Source: an uncultured Blautia sp.
Lineage (GTDB): Bacteria; Bacillota; Clostridia; Lachnospirales; Lachnospiraceae
Reading direction: 5' to 3'
DNA length: 64,000 nt
Assembly: GCA_900553515.1 (NCBI GenBank)
Contig: USDN01000004.1
Location: 1 to 64,000 of the forward strand
Shown here: positions 17,851-26,003 of the stretch, in pieces
Layout: every line of letters starts with the position of its first letter
Position numbering within the stretch: position 1 is the stretch's first letter
Notes under the pieces: generated by a model
The model's input: only the letters and a program-made list of their open reading frames with translations
Told to the model about the DNA's origin: nothing
Databases searched by the model: none
Program-made: the position numbers and the translations under genes

Positions 17851-18738
17851 ATGAAGTCATCTCGTAATTTTGTTTATTCCATCTTTACCCGCTATTCCCG
17901 CGGATGCAGAATCACTGCCATCCTTGCGGGAGCTTTTCTTCTGGGCTCCTGTACCGGAAGTCTTGTTACCTGGCTCAGCCGAAACTTTGAAAAATCTGCT
18001 TCCGTTCCCAGTATCTCAGAAAGCACAGCTGCTCCTGTCCTTTCCGCATCTTCTGACAGCTGGGGACTCAGCTTTCAGGAAAAAGGAAAACGGCCTGTCG
18101 GAAATGCTTCCATAGAAGAACTGAAAAAATATAATGCATATTTTGCCCAGGATACCTCTGAAAAAGTGCTTTATCTTACCTTTGATGCAGGATTCGAAAA
18201 TGGAAACACGCCCGCTATACTGGATGCTCTGAAAAAACATAAGGCTCCTGCTGCTTTTTTTGTTGTAGGGAATTTTATTTCAGACCATCCGGATCTGATA
18301 AAAAGAATGGTTTCAGAAGGTCATACCGTAGGAAACCACACCATGACACATCCAGATATGTCCCGGATCTCAGACAGCAGCTCTTTTCAAAAAGAACTGC
18401 AGCAGGTAGAGGAACTATACAAAAATACAACCGGAAAAGAAATGAAAAAATATTATCGCCCGCCTCAGGGTATCTATAATATCCAAAATCTTTCTATGGC
18501 AAAAGATCTGGGATATTCCACATTTTTCTGGAGTCTTGCCTATGTGGACTGGCTCCAGGATCAGCAGCCCTCCAGTGAGGAAGCTTTTGACAAACTTCTG
18601 ACACGAATACATCCCGGCGCCATTGTCCTGCTTCACAATACCTCTTCTACTAATGCAGCGATCCTGGATGAACTTCTTACAAAATGGGAAGAAATGGGAT
18701 ATCATTTTTCTTCCTTAGACAAACTGACCGGGATATGA
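17851..18738 (+). CDS. PdaA-like polysaccharide (muramic acid) deacetylase
   Basis: About 295 aa; the start is chosen at an ATG with GGAG 6 nt upstream (upstream in-frame ATG at 17752 has no SD). A hydrophobic anchor lies at about 20-40. The NodB domain shows 'LTFDAGFENGNTPAILDAL' (metal-binding/catalytic Asp pair region), 'AAFFVVGNFI', 'GNHTMTHPDMS' (His-x3-His), 'YRPPQG' and 'IVLLHNTS'. The 'FDAGxENG' form is typical of PdaA, which deacetylates muramic acid for spore cortex delta-lactam; a spore role is therefore likely but inferred. Confidence 0.85.
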   Translation: MKSSRNFVYSIFTRYSRGCRITAILAGAFLLGSCTGSLVTWLSRNFEKSASVPSISESTAAPVLSASSDSWGLSFQEKGKRPVGNASIEELKKYNAYFAQDTSEKVLYLTFDAGFENGNTPAILDALKKHKAPAAFFVVGNFISDHPDLIKRMVSEGHTVGNHTMTHPDMSRISDSSSFQKELQQVEELYKNTTGKEMKKYYRPPQGIYNIQNLSMAKDLGYSTFFWSLAYVDWLQDQQPSSEEAFDKLLTRIHPGAIVLLHNTSSTNAAILDELLTKWEEMGYHFSSLDKLTGI

Positions 18739-18760
18739 TCCCGGTCAGCACTCTATTTTT
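18724..18760 (+). terminator. Terminator whose stem contains the deacetylase stop codon
   Basis: Perfect 11-bp stem CTGACCGGGAT/ATCCCGGTCAG (18724-18734, 18738-18748) with a 3-nt loop and a run of eight T after it. The TGA stop of the deacetylase lies at the loop, so the last codons form the 5' arm. Confidence 0.85.
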
Positions 18761-19157
18761 TTTCATTTGCATGAAGATCCTCTTTGATCTGACTGCTGGA
18801 AATTTCCGGTGTACGAGGAAGGTAAACAACTTCACATCCCTCTTCCTTCAGAAAATCAAATTTTCCTTCCCAGTCATCTCCCATCACAAAGGTATCTACA
18901 TGATACTCTTTTACATCTGTACGCTTCTGTTCCCAGCTCTCTTCCGGAATCACCAGATCCACATAACGAATGGCTTCCAGAAGCTGTTTTCTTTTTTCAT
19001 AAGAAAAATAACATTTTTTTCTCTTTTCATTCCAGTTAAACTCATCTGTAGACAAAGCCACAATCAGGTAATCCCCCTGCTGTTTTGCCCTGCGCAAAAG
19101 ATTAATGTGTCCATAATGAAGAAGATCAAATGTTCCATATGTGATAACACGTTTCAT
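18753..19157 (-). CDS. tagD: Glycerol-3-phosphate cytidylyltransferase (TagD-like)
   Basis: 134 aa, normal family length. Nucleotidyltransferase motif 'YGTFDLLHYGHINLL' (HxGH) near the N-terminus and the C-terminal 'PRTPEISSSQIK' (RTxGISTT equivalent) are present; 'VMGDDWEGKFD' matches the family. It makes CDP-glycerol for teichoic-acid-type polymers or glycan decoration. It ends a minus-strand run with glycosyltransferases and an SGNH hydrolase. No TagF/TagB polymerase is in the window. Confidence 0.9.
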   Translation of the reverse strand: MKRVITYGTFDLLHYGHINLLRRAKQQGDYLIVALSTDEFNWNEKRKKCYFSYEKRKQLLEAIRYVDLVIPEESWEQKRTDVKEYHVDTFVMGDDWEGKFDFLKEEGCEVVYLPRTPEISSSQIKEDLHANEKK

Positions 19158-19188
19158 TTTTTTCCTTTCTGCCGCTCAGCCATATTTC

Positions 19189-20574
19189 TTATTTTTTATC
19201 CAGCATTTTCATACCATACTGATAGATTTTCAAAGATGTAGCATTGGAATAATGAAGCCCATCCAATATTCCTCCATCGTAACGATTACTGATCCATCCT
19301 TTTCTTTCCAGATAACTGCAGCAGTTAATATAAGTAAATGTTTTTGACTTGCCTGTGCAAAGCCCTTTGTAAATCTTCTGGTTAAAATCATGTACCTTTT
19401 TTTCTGTTCTGTATGGATCACGATGAGTGAAATTTTTCATCATTGCACTGTTTACCGGATTTACTGACATATAGTACATTTTGCAGTTATAGGCTTTCAA
19501 TTTTCTGGCATATTCCGGCATGACCCTGAGATAGGAATTGATATTATAAAGATCGTTTACACCTAAATTGATAATCACAGCCTTTTTCTCCTCTTTTGGT
19601 CTTTTTTGAACCTGAGAATGCAACTGTGTGAATGCAGTTTTTCTAAACCAGTCAAGCCCCTGGCTTCCTTTACAGATAAAGCTGACCTCTGGAGAAACAT
19701 CTTTTTTTATAAGGCGTTCAATTCCCACCGTCCTGGAATCCCCCACCCAATATACTCTGTCATATCGGTGCGGCATATACAGGCTGGTCGGTTTCCGGTC
19801 ATTTTCTTTTGGAAATACCACCATATAATATGTTCCTGTTTTTGAAGGGATCCTGTCTCCGGTCATATATTCCGGATCCGCAGTTCTCCCCTTTTCTTTT
19901 GACCATCCCAGGGCCATGTCTCCGTTCCTCAGACCTACTGCCGGAAATACCGGTGTATTCTGTGATGAGGTATAAATTCTGCGATATAATTTTCCATTTG
20001 AATATCTCAGTGTTACAGAAGATGTCTTTTCTACTGCAGCATAAAATTTCATATTTCCGGTTACAGTGATTTTTGTTCCAGGTTTCCGGATATCTCTTCC
20101 GTTTACTTTACTGGTCCAGCCGATCCCTTTATAGGTACTTCCACCTGGCACAGAAGGAAGAGTGACCGACTGCCCCTTATGCAGCATTTTTTTCTTTGAT
20201 GTATATTCCCTCTTTCCATTACAGGTATAAAATTTAACCTGATATAATTTATATCTGTAAAGATAAAATTTTGTATTTTCTTTTACCCGAAAGCGATCCC
20301 CCGGATCATAGAATTTTTCTTTTTGTCCCGTTTTAAGGACCCAGTAGTACCGATATCCGGAAGCAGAAACTTCCGGAAGATTAATATACGTATTTTTTTC
20401 AGCTTTGCATGCCCATCTCCGGAATCTTTCTGAGGATACTTTTCCTTTTGAATCTGCAAAAGTAACTTTATACTTTGCCGGAGCAGCCTCTGCAGTTCTG
20501 CTCCCAAGCAGAAATACAGCCGCAAGAACCGTCAAGAAAATCAGAATTTTTTTCCCCATTGCCTCCTGTTTCAT
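19189..20574 (-). CDS. Secreted SGNH/GDSL hydrolase, paralogue of the 16.2-kb gene
   Basis: 461 aa, with a signal peptide (about 1-31) and the same order of modules as its paralogue: InlB-like beta repeats, a Gly/Trp module, then the esterase. The two align with almost no gaps; the catalytic Ser is residue 280 in both ('VGDSRT'), followed by 'LGVND' and 'DGLHYS'. The pair is about 1.6 kb apart with the deacetylase and tagD between. It probably modifies the polymer assembled by the co-transcribed glycosyltransferases, by inference from context. Confidence 0.8.
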   Translation of the reverse strand: MKQEAMGKKILIFLTVLAAVFLLGSRTAEAAPAKYKVTFADSKGKVSSERFRRWACKAEKNTYINLPEVSASGYRYYWVLKTGQKEKFYDPGDRFRVKENTKFYLYRYKLYQVKFYTCNGKREYTSKKKMLHKGQSVTLPSVPGGSTYKGIGWTSKVNGRDIRKPGTKITVTGNMKFYAAVEKTSSVTLRYSNGKLYRRIYTSSQNTPVFPAVGLRNGDMALGWSKEKGRTADPEYMTGDRIPSKTGTYYMVVFPKENDRKPTSLYMPHRYDRVYWVGDSRTVGIERLIKKDVSPEVSFICKGSQGLDWFRKTAFTQLHSQVQKRPKEEKKAVIINLGVNDLYNINSYLRVMPEYARKLKAYNCKMYYMSVNPVNSAMMKNFTHRDPYRTEKKVHDFNQKIYKGLCTGKSKTFTYINCCSYLERKGWISNRYDGGILDGLHYSNATSLKIYQYGMKMLDKK

Positions 20575-20575
20575 A

Positions 20576-23023
20576 TTATCCCTCTTTCTTTTTCCCTTTT
20601 CTGATCAGAGATTTAACTAATCTCACGGTTAACCTGGGTACAAACATAATCGCCTTTCCAATACGGAAAGTCACAGTCCTTTTTACTGCTTTATTTTTTT
20701 CTTTTAATTTCTTATTTGTACGGCGAAGGGACTGTATCCTTTTTTCCAGAGTTTCTATTTTTGTATCTTTTCCGATTTTTGCATATAAAGTCATATATTT
20801 CAGCAATACTGCCTCTATTTCATCTGGATTCCGATTTTGATTTCCGTCTCCTTCTGAAGATATTTCTGTAAAAAAGCTGTCCCACTGTTCTCCAATATCT
20901 GTTTTTTCCAGGCCTTCCACCTGTTCCCGGCCTTTCAGACCAACCTCTTCTCCCAATTTCGGATCTTCAAGGAGTTTTATTACTTCCTTCGCAAGAAGAT
21001 CAGGACGCTTTTGCGGTACAGAAATAATTCCTCTTCCGTCTCTTGTCAAAGTAAGCCATGGAAGATCATAAGTCACTACAGGAACTCCATGAGCCATTGC
21101 CTCACAAAATACCATGGAAAAGCCTTCATATTCGGATGTTCCCACAAAAACAGAAGCAGTACTGTAATATTTTTCTACTTCTGAGGTGAATCCGGTCAAA
21201 ATAAGATTTTCCTGTATCCCCAGCTGTTCAATCAGGTCTTCCAGTTCTTTGCTGACATTTTCATTTCCCTGACCGATCATATATAATCTGGCATCCGGTA
21301 TTTTTTTCACTACATGAGCCATCATATATGCTGCGTCAAAAGGCTGCTTTTCCGGCGAAATCCTGCCGGCCCATACAATTGTATTGGCTTTTCTTTCTGT
21401 GATCACAGTAGAATCCACAGTAAAAGAAATCGGATTGGATATACATTTTGAATAATCTGTAAAGCAGCTGACCAGCCTCTGATCTGCCTCTGATAGAGTT
21501 ACAACACCATTACTGATATGGTAATCATAAATCAGTTCTGCAAACTTGTCACCCATAAAACGGTAAGGTGCACAGGTAAAACTATGACAGTGTACCACAA
21601 AAGCCGGATTAGACGGCTGCCCTTTTACACTGAGTATATCCCATAAAATACAGGGATCCACCCACATACCAGTCACTACAATATCGATCCCATGCTCCCG
21701 GATCACGCGTTCCCATGCCTGATATCGTCTGGAATACAGTCCTTCTGTCGTTTTTGTAACAGCAGGAATACAATCTCTTTTTACACGAGGATCCAAAGGA
21801 TATTCCTTAATAGAATCCTTTTCTTCCTCCTCGTCTGTGATCAGGATCACCTTGTACAACGGATTTCCTGCTTCATCCTCCATTCCTGCCCAAATATTGC
21901 ACAGCTCAGCCGCAACTCGCTGGGCTCCTCCATTTTTGATTGAACGGTAATACATGGCTACTGTTCTTGGATAACCTGAAATATGTTTTTTCTGTGTAAA
22001 CAGATCCACCTGTGCAAGCTTCTCTGCAACACCAGCTGCTTTCTCCCAGTTCTGTTCTGCCAGCTTACTGATCACCTTATCTATTCCCCATACATCGATC
22101 AGATGATGAAAAGCTTCCGACAGATTTTCAATCTGAAGATTTCTGGCCCAGCGTCCTGTACAGTCTCCGAGAAAATGATCAGAGATCGTGTCAAGAACTG
22201 ACTGATATTTTTCCAGTTCTCCCTGCTGTTCTATAAACTCCACCAAGGCTTCCCATACTTTTTTTTCCGTAAGAAGGATATCAAATTTAGCAGTTGATAT
22301 ATAATTGCTACCTGTAACTCCAAGCCCAAATTTATATCGGTACAGCTGATCTTCAATCCCTCTGTAGCTTCTGGAATTGTAAGCGATCAGAAAAAATGCG
22401 TACAGATCCTGCGCTTTTGGAAAAGAGCCATCTTTTACCTGCTGAAATGCCCTGCGGCATATCTCACCCTTGTAGATCTTATTCCAAAGACTGTATCCAA
22501 ACATTTTCTCTGTCCAGCAGGACCAGATAAGATTTTCTTCATTAATCTCGCCTTCCATATATGGTTCCAGAAGTCTCTGGTTCATTTCAATACGTTCTTT
22601 AGGTACCCCGGCACAATTGATGATTTCTGTGCCAAACTGAACCATATCCGTATGATATTTTTCTATTGCTCTGCAGGCTTTTTCACAGGCCTGAGGATGC
22701 AGTTCATCATCCCCATCAACAAACATGATATATTTTCCACGGGATGCTGCCACCCCGTCTTTTCTTGCCTGAGAAGTGCTAAGATTTTCACTGTGATATA
22801 TAGGAATGATCCTGGAATCTTTTGCTGCATAATCTTTCAATATTTCTACAGAAGAATCCCTGGAACAATCATCTACACAGATGATCTCAATATTATTTAA
22901 AGTTTGTCCACAGATACTATCCAGACAATTCGGTAAATATTTCGCCACATTACATACAGGAACAATCACGGAAACCAGAACCTCTCCATTATTTGAGGAT
23001 CCTGTACCCCATTTAAACTTCAT
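20576..23023 (-). CDS. Bifunctional glycosyltransferase, GT2 fused to GT4
   Basis: About 815 aa. Residues about 15-260 are a GT2 domain ('VSVIVPVCNVAKYLPNCLDSI', 'CVDDCSRDSS', DxD-type 'FVDGDDELHP'). Residues about 350-745 are a GT-B GT4 domain with 'VWAGRISPEKQPFDA' and the E-x7-E stretch 'EYEGFSMVFCEAMAHG'. A C-terminal coiled coil and basic amphipathic tail ('RIGKAIMFVPR') suggest membrane association. The start is placed at MKFKWG with GGAGG 11 nt upstream; MEERKR at 23041 is an alternative. Two linked transferases could add two different sugars in one polymer. Confidence 0.85.
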   Translation of the reverse strand: MKFKWGTGSSNNGEVLVSVIVPVCNVAKYLPNCLDSICGQTLNNIEIICVDDCSRDSSVEILKDYAAKDSRIIPIYHSENLSTSQARKDGVAASRGKYIMFVDGDDELHPQACEKACRAIEKYHTDMVQFGTEIINCAGVPKERIEMNQRLLEPYMEGEINEENLIWSCWTEKMFGYSLWNKIYKGEICRRAFQQVKDGSFPKAQDLYAFFLIAYNSRSYRGIEDQLYRYKFGLGVTGSNYISTAKFDILLTEKKVWEALVEFIEQQGELEKYQSVLDTISDHFLGDCTGRWARNLQIENLSEAFHHLIDVWGIDKVISKLAEQNWEKAAGVAEKLAQVDLFTQKKHISGYPRTVAMYYRSIKNGGAQRVAAELCNIWAGMEDEAGNPLYKVILITDEEEEKDSIKEYPLDPRVKRDCIPAVTKTTEGLYSRRYQAWERVIREHGIDIVVTGMWVDPCILWDILSVKGQPSNPAFVVHCHSFTCAPYRFMGDKFAELIYDYHISNGVVTLSEADQRLVSCFTDYSKCISNPISFTVDSTVITERKANTIVWAGRISPEKQPFDAAYMMAHVVKKIPDARLYMIGQGNENVSKELEDLIEQLGIQENLILTGFTSEVEKYYSTASVFVGTSEYEGFSMVFCEAMAHGVPVVTYDLPWLTLTRDGRGIISVPQKRPDLLAKEVIKLLEDPKLGEEVGLKGREQVEGLEKTDIGEQWDSFFTEISSEGDGNQNRNPDEIEAVLLKYMTLYAKIGKDTKIETLEKRIQSLRRTNKKLKEKNKAVKRTVTFRIGKAIMFVPRLTVRLVKSLIRKGKKKEG

Positions 23024-23057
23024 TCTTTTTCTTTCCTCCATACTCTCTCTATCTCGA

Positions 23058-24203
23058 TCAATGCTTTATGATCTTCTTTAATTTTCTGGGCACAGCCAGA
23101 ACAGACTGACCGGTTTTAAACGTAGTACTTGCTTTTACATCCTTCAGTTCCTGTTCTGCTTTTTTTGCCCTTTTCATCCAATAGGATTTTTCTTCTTTTA
23201 ATCCCATGATCTCACGAAACATATATTCCTTTACATCATATCTGCATATGTCACAATATATTTCATACTTCTTTTCATTATAAGAATAACATTGTTCCTT
23301 CCGAAAATCTTCCAGACCAAATTCCTCAAAAACTTCCTTCTGAAGTTTTTCATATACCTCCGAAAATGCCTGTGCTGATTTCAGCGAACAGAGATTATAA
23401 ATGCTTACTCCAAATACCAGATTCTTAAAACTGGTTTCTGTTTTTTCATACAAATCCCGTCTTACCAGATCATCCTTTAATTTTTTCAGCGCTTCATACC
23501 AGTTCCATGGAGATCTTGCATTATTTGCCTGAAGACTTTCTCCTGACTGCCTGTAATTTACAAACACCTGACGGACAGCAGTAATACGTTTTGCCAAAAC
23601 CATTGCAAGAAAAACAAAATATACATCGTTGCTTCTGGGAAGATCCATAAAACGAATATTTTCCGTGTCGATCAGGCTTTTTTTGAACATTTTGCTCCAG
23701 GGACATCCAGATGTCACGTTAAAAATATACGGGAAAGTCTTTCCCTCAAAAGGCAATATTTCCGGAAGATACTCCTTTTGAAGGATATAGTCGATATCCT
23801 TATATTTTTTTGTTTTTTCATTATATAATCTTGCATCAAACAGACAGATATCTGCCTGGTCCTCTCTGATCTTTGTAAGAACCCGGGCAATCATTTCTTT
23901 TTCAAAAAAATCATCTGCATCCAAAAAAAGACAATATTCTCCTCTTGCCTCTTCCAGTCCAATATTTCGCATCACTCCGGCACGTCCGCAATGAGTCTTC
24001 TCAATCAGGCGGATTCTGTCATCCTCGGTCTGTATCCTTTTTATAATTTCTATCGTACCATCAGAAGATCCATCATCCACACATATGACCTCAAACTCAC
24101 GAAAAGTCTGCTGCAAAAGACTGTGCAGACACTGTTCCACATATTTCTCCACATTAAATGTAGGAATGATCACAGAAACAACTGTATTTTGGTCCTTACA
24201 CAT
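23058..24203 (-). CDS. Family 2 glycosyltransferase
   Basis: About 381 aa, start at MCKDQN with TTGGAGG 5 nt upstream. GT2 signatures: 'VSVIIPTFNVEKYVEQCLHSLLQQT', 'EVICVDDGSSDGT', DxD 'FLDADDFFE'. The C-terminal tail ('TTFKTGQSVLAVPRKLKKI') matches the tail of the next gene's product, suggesting a common membrane-docking element. First gene of the minus-strand GT-GT-SGNH-tagD run. Confidence 0.88.
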   Translation of the reverse strand: MCKDQNTVVSVIIPTFNVEKYVEQCLHSLLQQTFREFEVICVDDGSSDGTIEIIKRIQTEDDRIRLIEKTHCGRAGVMRNIGLEEARGEYCLFLDADDFFEKEMIARVLTKIREDQADICLFDARLYNEKTKKYKDIDYILQKEYLPEILPFEGKTFPYIFNVTSGCPWSKMFKKSLIDTENIRFMDLPRSNDVYFVFLAMVLAKRITAVRQVFVNYRQSGESLQANNARSPWNWYEALKKLKDDLVRRDLYEKTETSFKNLVFGVSIYNLCSLKSAQAFSEVYEKLQKEVFEEFGLEDFRKEQCYSYNEKKYEIYCDICRYDVKEYMFREIMGLKEEKSYWMKRAKKAEQELKDVKASTTFKTGQSVLAVPRKLKKIIKH

Positions 24204-24251
24204 GATTTCCTCCAATCCGAGCCTTTCCTGTCCATTATATTTTCAATCCGT

Positions 24252-24280
24252 ATTGTATCATAGAATAAAATCCTTGGCAA
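24252..24280 (-). promoter_or_regulatory. Promoter of the GT/SGNH/tagD operon
   Basis: Minus-strand TTGCCA (24275-24280), 17-bp spacer, TACAAT (24252-24257), about 50 bp before the first glycosyltransferase start. Confidence 0.7.
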
Positions 24281-24339
24281 TTCATACTCTTCACTATATT
24301 ACAATTTTGTTGCATTTCTCTCTTTCCATCTGAAAACTA

Positions 24340-24368
24340 TTTACAAAGGATTAATTTTATGTTATAAG
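24340..24368 (+). promoter_or_regulatory. Promoter of the divergent glycosyltransferase
   Basis: Plus-strand TTTACA (24340-24345), 17-bp spacer, TATAAG (24363-24368), 70 bp before the chosen start at 24439. It lies back to back with the minus-strand promoter. Confidence 0.65.
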
Positions 24369-24438
24369 CACGTAATTATTATTCCATATGCGTCTTCTTA
24401 TGGTAGGATTAACGTATATCTGGGAAGGGAGGTTACCC

Positions 24439-25959
24439 ATGACTGATCACCGATTTAAATTTTCAATCATATCTGCTGTATATAACGCAGAAAAATACCT
24501 GGAAGATGCCATTCAGAGCATTCTCGCACAGGATATTGGTTTTCAGGAATCTGTAGAACTGATCCTGGTAGATGATGGTTCCCCGGATTCTTCCGGTTCC
24601 ATATGTGATTTCTGGCAAAAAAAATATCCTGATAATATCAAAGTGATCCATAAAGAAAATGGCGGTGTATCTTCTGCCCGAAACGCAGGAATCGCTGTCG
24701 CGGAAGGCAGATATATCAATTTTATGGACTCTGATGACAAGTTATCCCCGGAGACATTATCCTCCGTCTATCGCTATTTCATCACCATAGACGATACAGT
24801 GGATCTTGTATCTGTTCCTATTTACTTTTTTGAAAAAAAAGAACAGCCACATCGATTAAATTATAAATTTGCATCCAACAAGAACCTTCTTGTGGATCTG
24901 AACCAAAAATATTCTTTTGTACAATTATCTGCTGCTTCTGCTTTTTTTAAAAGAGAAGTCTTAACTCCGGATTTTTTCAGTACCTCTCTGCGGTATGCCG
25001 AGGATGCCAGAGCCATTATGGGACTTTTTCTCAAAAATCCCCGGTATGGTATTGTTCCTCAGGCCCGTTATGACTATCGCTGCCGGGAAAGTATGAATTC
25101 TGCCCTAAACGGTTCGAAACTACATAAAGAATGGTATCTGGACTGTCTAAAGGAATATGTCCTCTGGTCTGCCCAGCAGGCTCTTGCTCTGTATGGCTCT
25201 GTGCCAAAATTCGTTCAGTTCCATATGATGTATGATCTGCAGAGCCGATTCCGTATGGAAGAATTCCCGGAACATGTCCTGACTCCGTCAGAAAAAGAAA
25301 GGTATATGGCACTCCTCAAGGAATGTCTGTCTTACATCAGCGATCCGGTCATTCTGGAACAAAAAAATCTTTCGAAAGAACAAAAGGATCTTGTCATCCG
25401 CACAAAATACGGCTCTGCTTCCGGAAAGCTTGAATATAAAGATGAAGATTATCATTACAGATATGGTGAGACCATCACTGCTCCCATGTCCTCTTATGTA
25501 GTAAAGCTTCAACAGCTTATTCCCCAGGATAATGGTCTTCTGCTTTGTGGCTCCGCAAAAGCAGGATCACATTTCCCGAAACCCGAGCAGTTTTTTGTAC
25601 GTTTAACTACAAAAAAACAAACAATGGATTTCCCCTGCAGTTTTCATCAGGACGCTGATCATATATTCCGATATCACGGCAGTATTCTGGCTTGTTTTTA
25701 CAATTTTCAGGTGTTGATCCCTTATGAGGTTCTGAAAAAAAATTCTTCATTGGAAATCTGTATGACCTGTAATTCACATACAATCAAATTCCGCAGCCTT
25801 GCAGCAGAAGCTTCCTTCCCTGTACCTCCAAAGGCTCAGAAAAAAAGCTGGCATTGTCATTCTCTGTTTTTTTCCAGAACCCGGGAAGAAATTTTGATTG
25901 AATCAGGAAATCTGGTAAAGCGCTGCCTGATTTCTTTTAAATCTCATTTTGGCAGATAA
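24439..25959 (+). CDS. Family 2 glycosyltransferase with C-terminal beta domain
   Basis: About 506 aa; the ATG at 24439 follows GGGAGG, so the upstream ATG at 24388 is not needed. The N-terminal GT2 domain has 'FSIISAVYNAEKYLEDAIQSIL', 'LILVDDGSPDSSG' and 'INFMDSDDKLSPE', resembling teichoic-acid type poly-glycosyltransferases. After residue ~270 there is a helical segment and then a beta-rich C-terminal region (about 370-470) with no recognised signature. It is read opposite to the neighbouring glycosyltransferases. Confidence 0.85.
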   Translation: MTDHRFKFSIISAVYNAEKYLEDAIQSILAQDIGFQESVELILVDDGSPDSSGSICDFWQKKYPDNIKVIHKENGGVSSARNAGIAVAEGRYINFMDSDDKLSPETLSSVYRYFITIDDTVDLVSVPIYFFEKKEQPHRLNYKFASNKNLLVDLNQKYSFVQLSAASAFFKREVLTPDFFSTSLRYAEDARAIMGLFLKNPRYGIVPQARYDYRCRESMNSALNGSKLHKEWYLDCLKEYVLWSAQQALALYGSVPKFVQFHMMYDLQSRFRMEEFPEHVLTPSEKERYMALLKECLSYISDPVILEQKNLSKEQKDLVIRTKYGSASGKLEYKDEDYHYRYGETITAPMSSYVVKLQQLIPQDNGLLLCGSAKAGSHFPKPEQFFVRLTTKKQTMDFPCSFHQDADHIFRYHGSILACFYNFQVLIPYEVLKKNSSLEICMTCNSHTIKFRSLAAEASFPVPPKAQKKSWHCHSLFFSRTREEILIESGNLVKRCLISFKSHFGR

Positions 25960-25962
25960 AAA

Positions 25963-26003
25963 ATCCCCGGCCTTTCATTCCGAAAGAACCGGGGATAATT
26001 TTT
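25963..26003. terminator. Bidirectional terminator
   Basis: ATCCCCGG (25963-25970) pairs with CCGGGGAT (25989-25996), with an inner CTTTC/GAAAG stem, and T-tracts on both strands. It serves the glycosyltransferase (plus) and the caspase-fold gene (minus). Confidence 0.9.
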
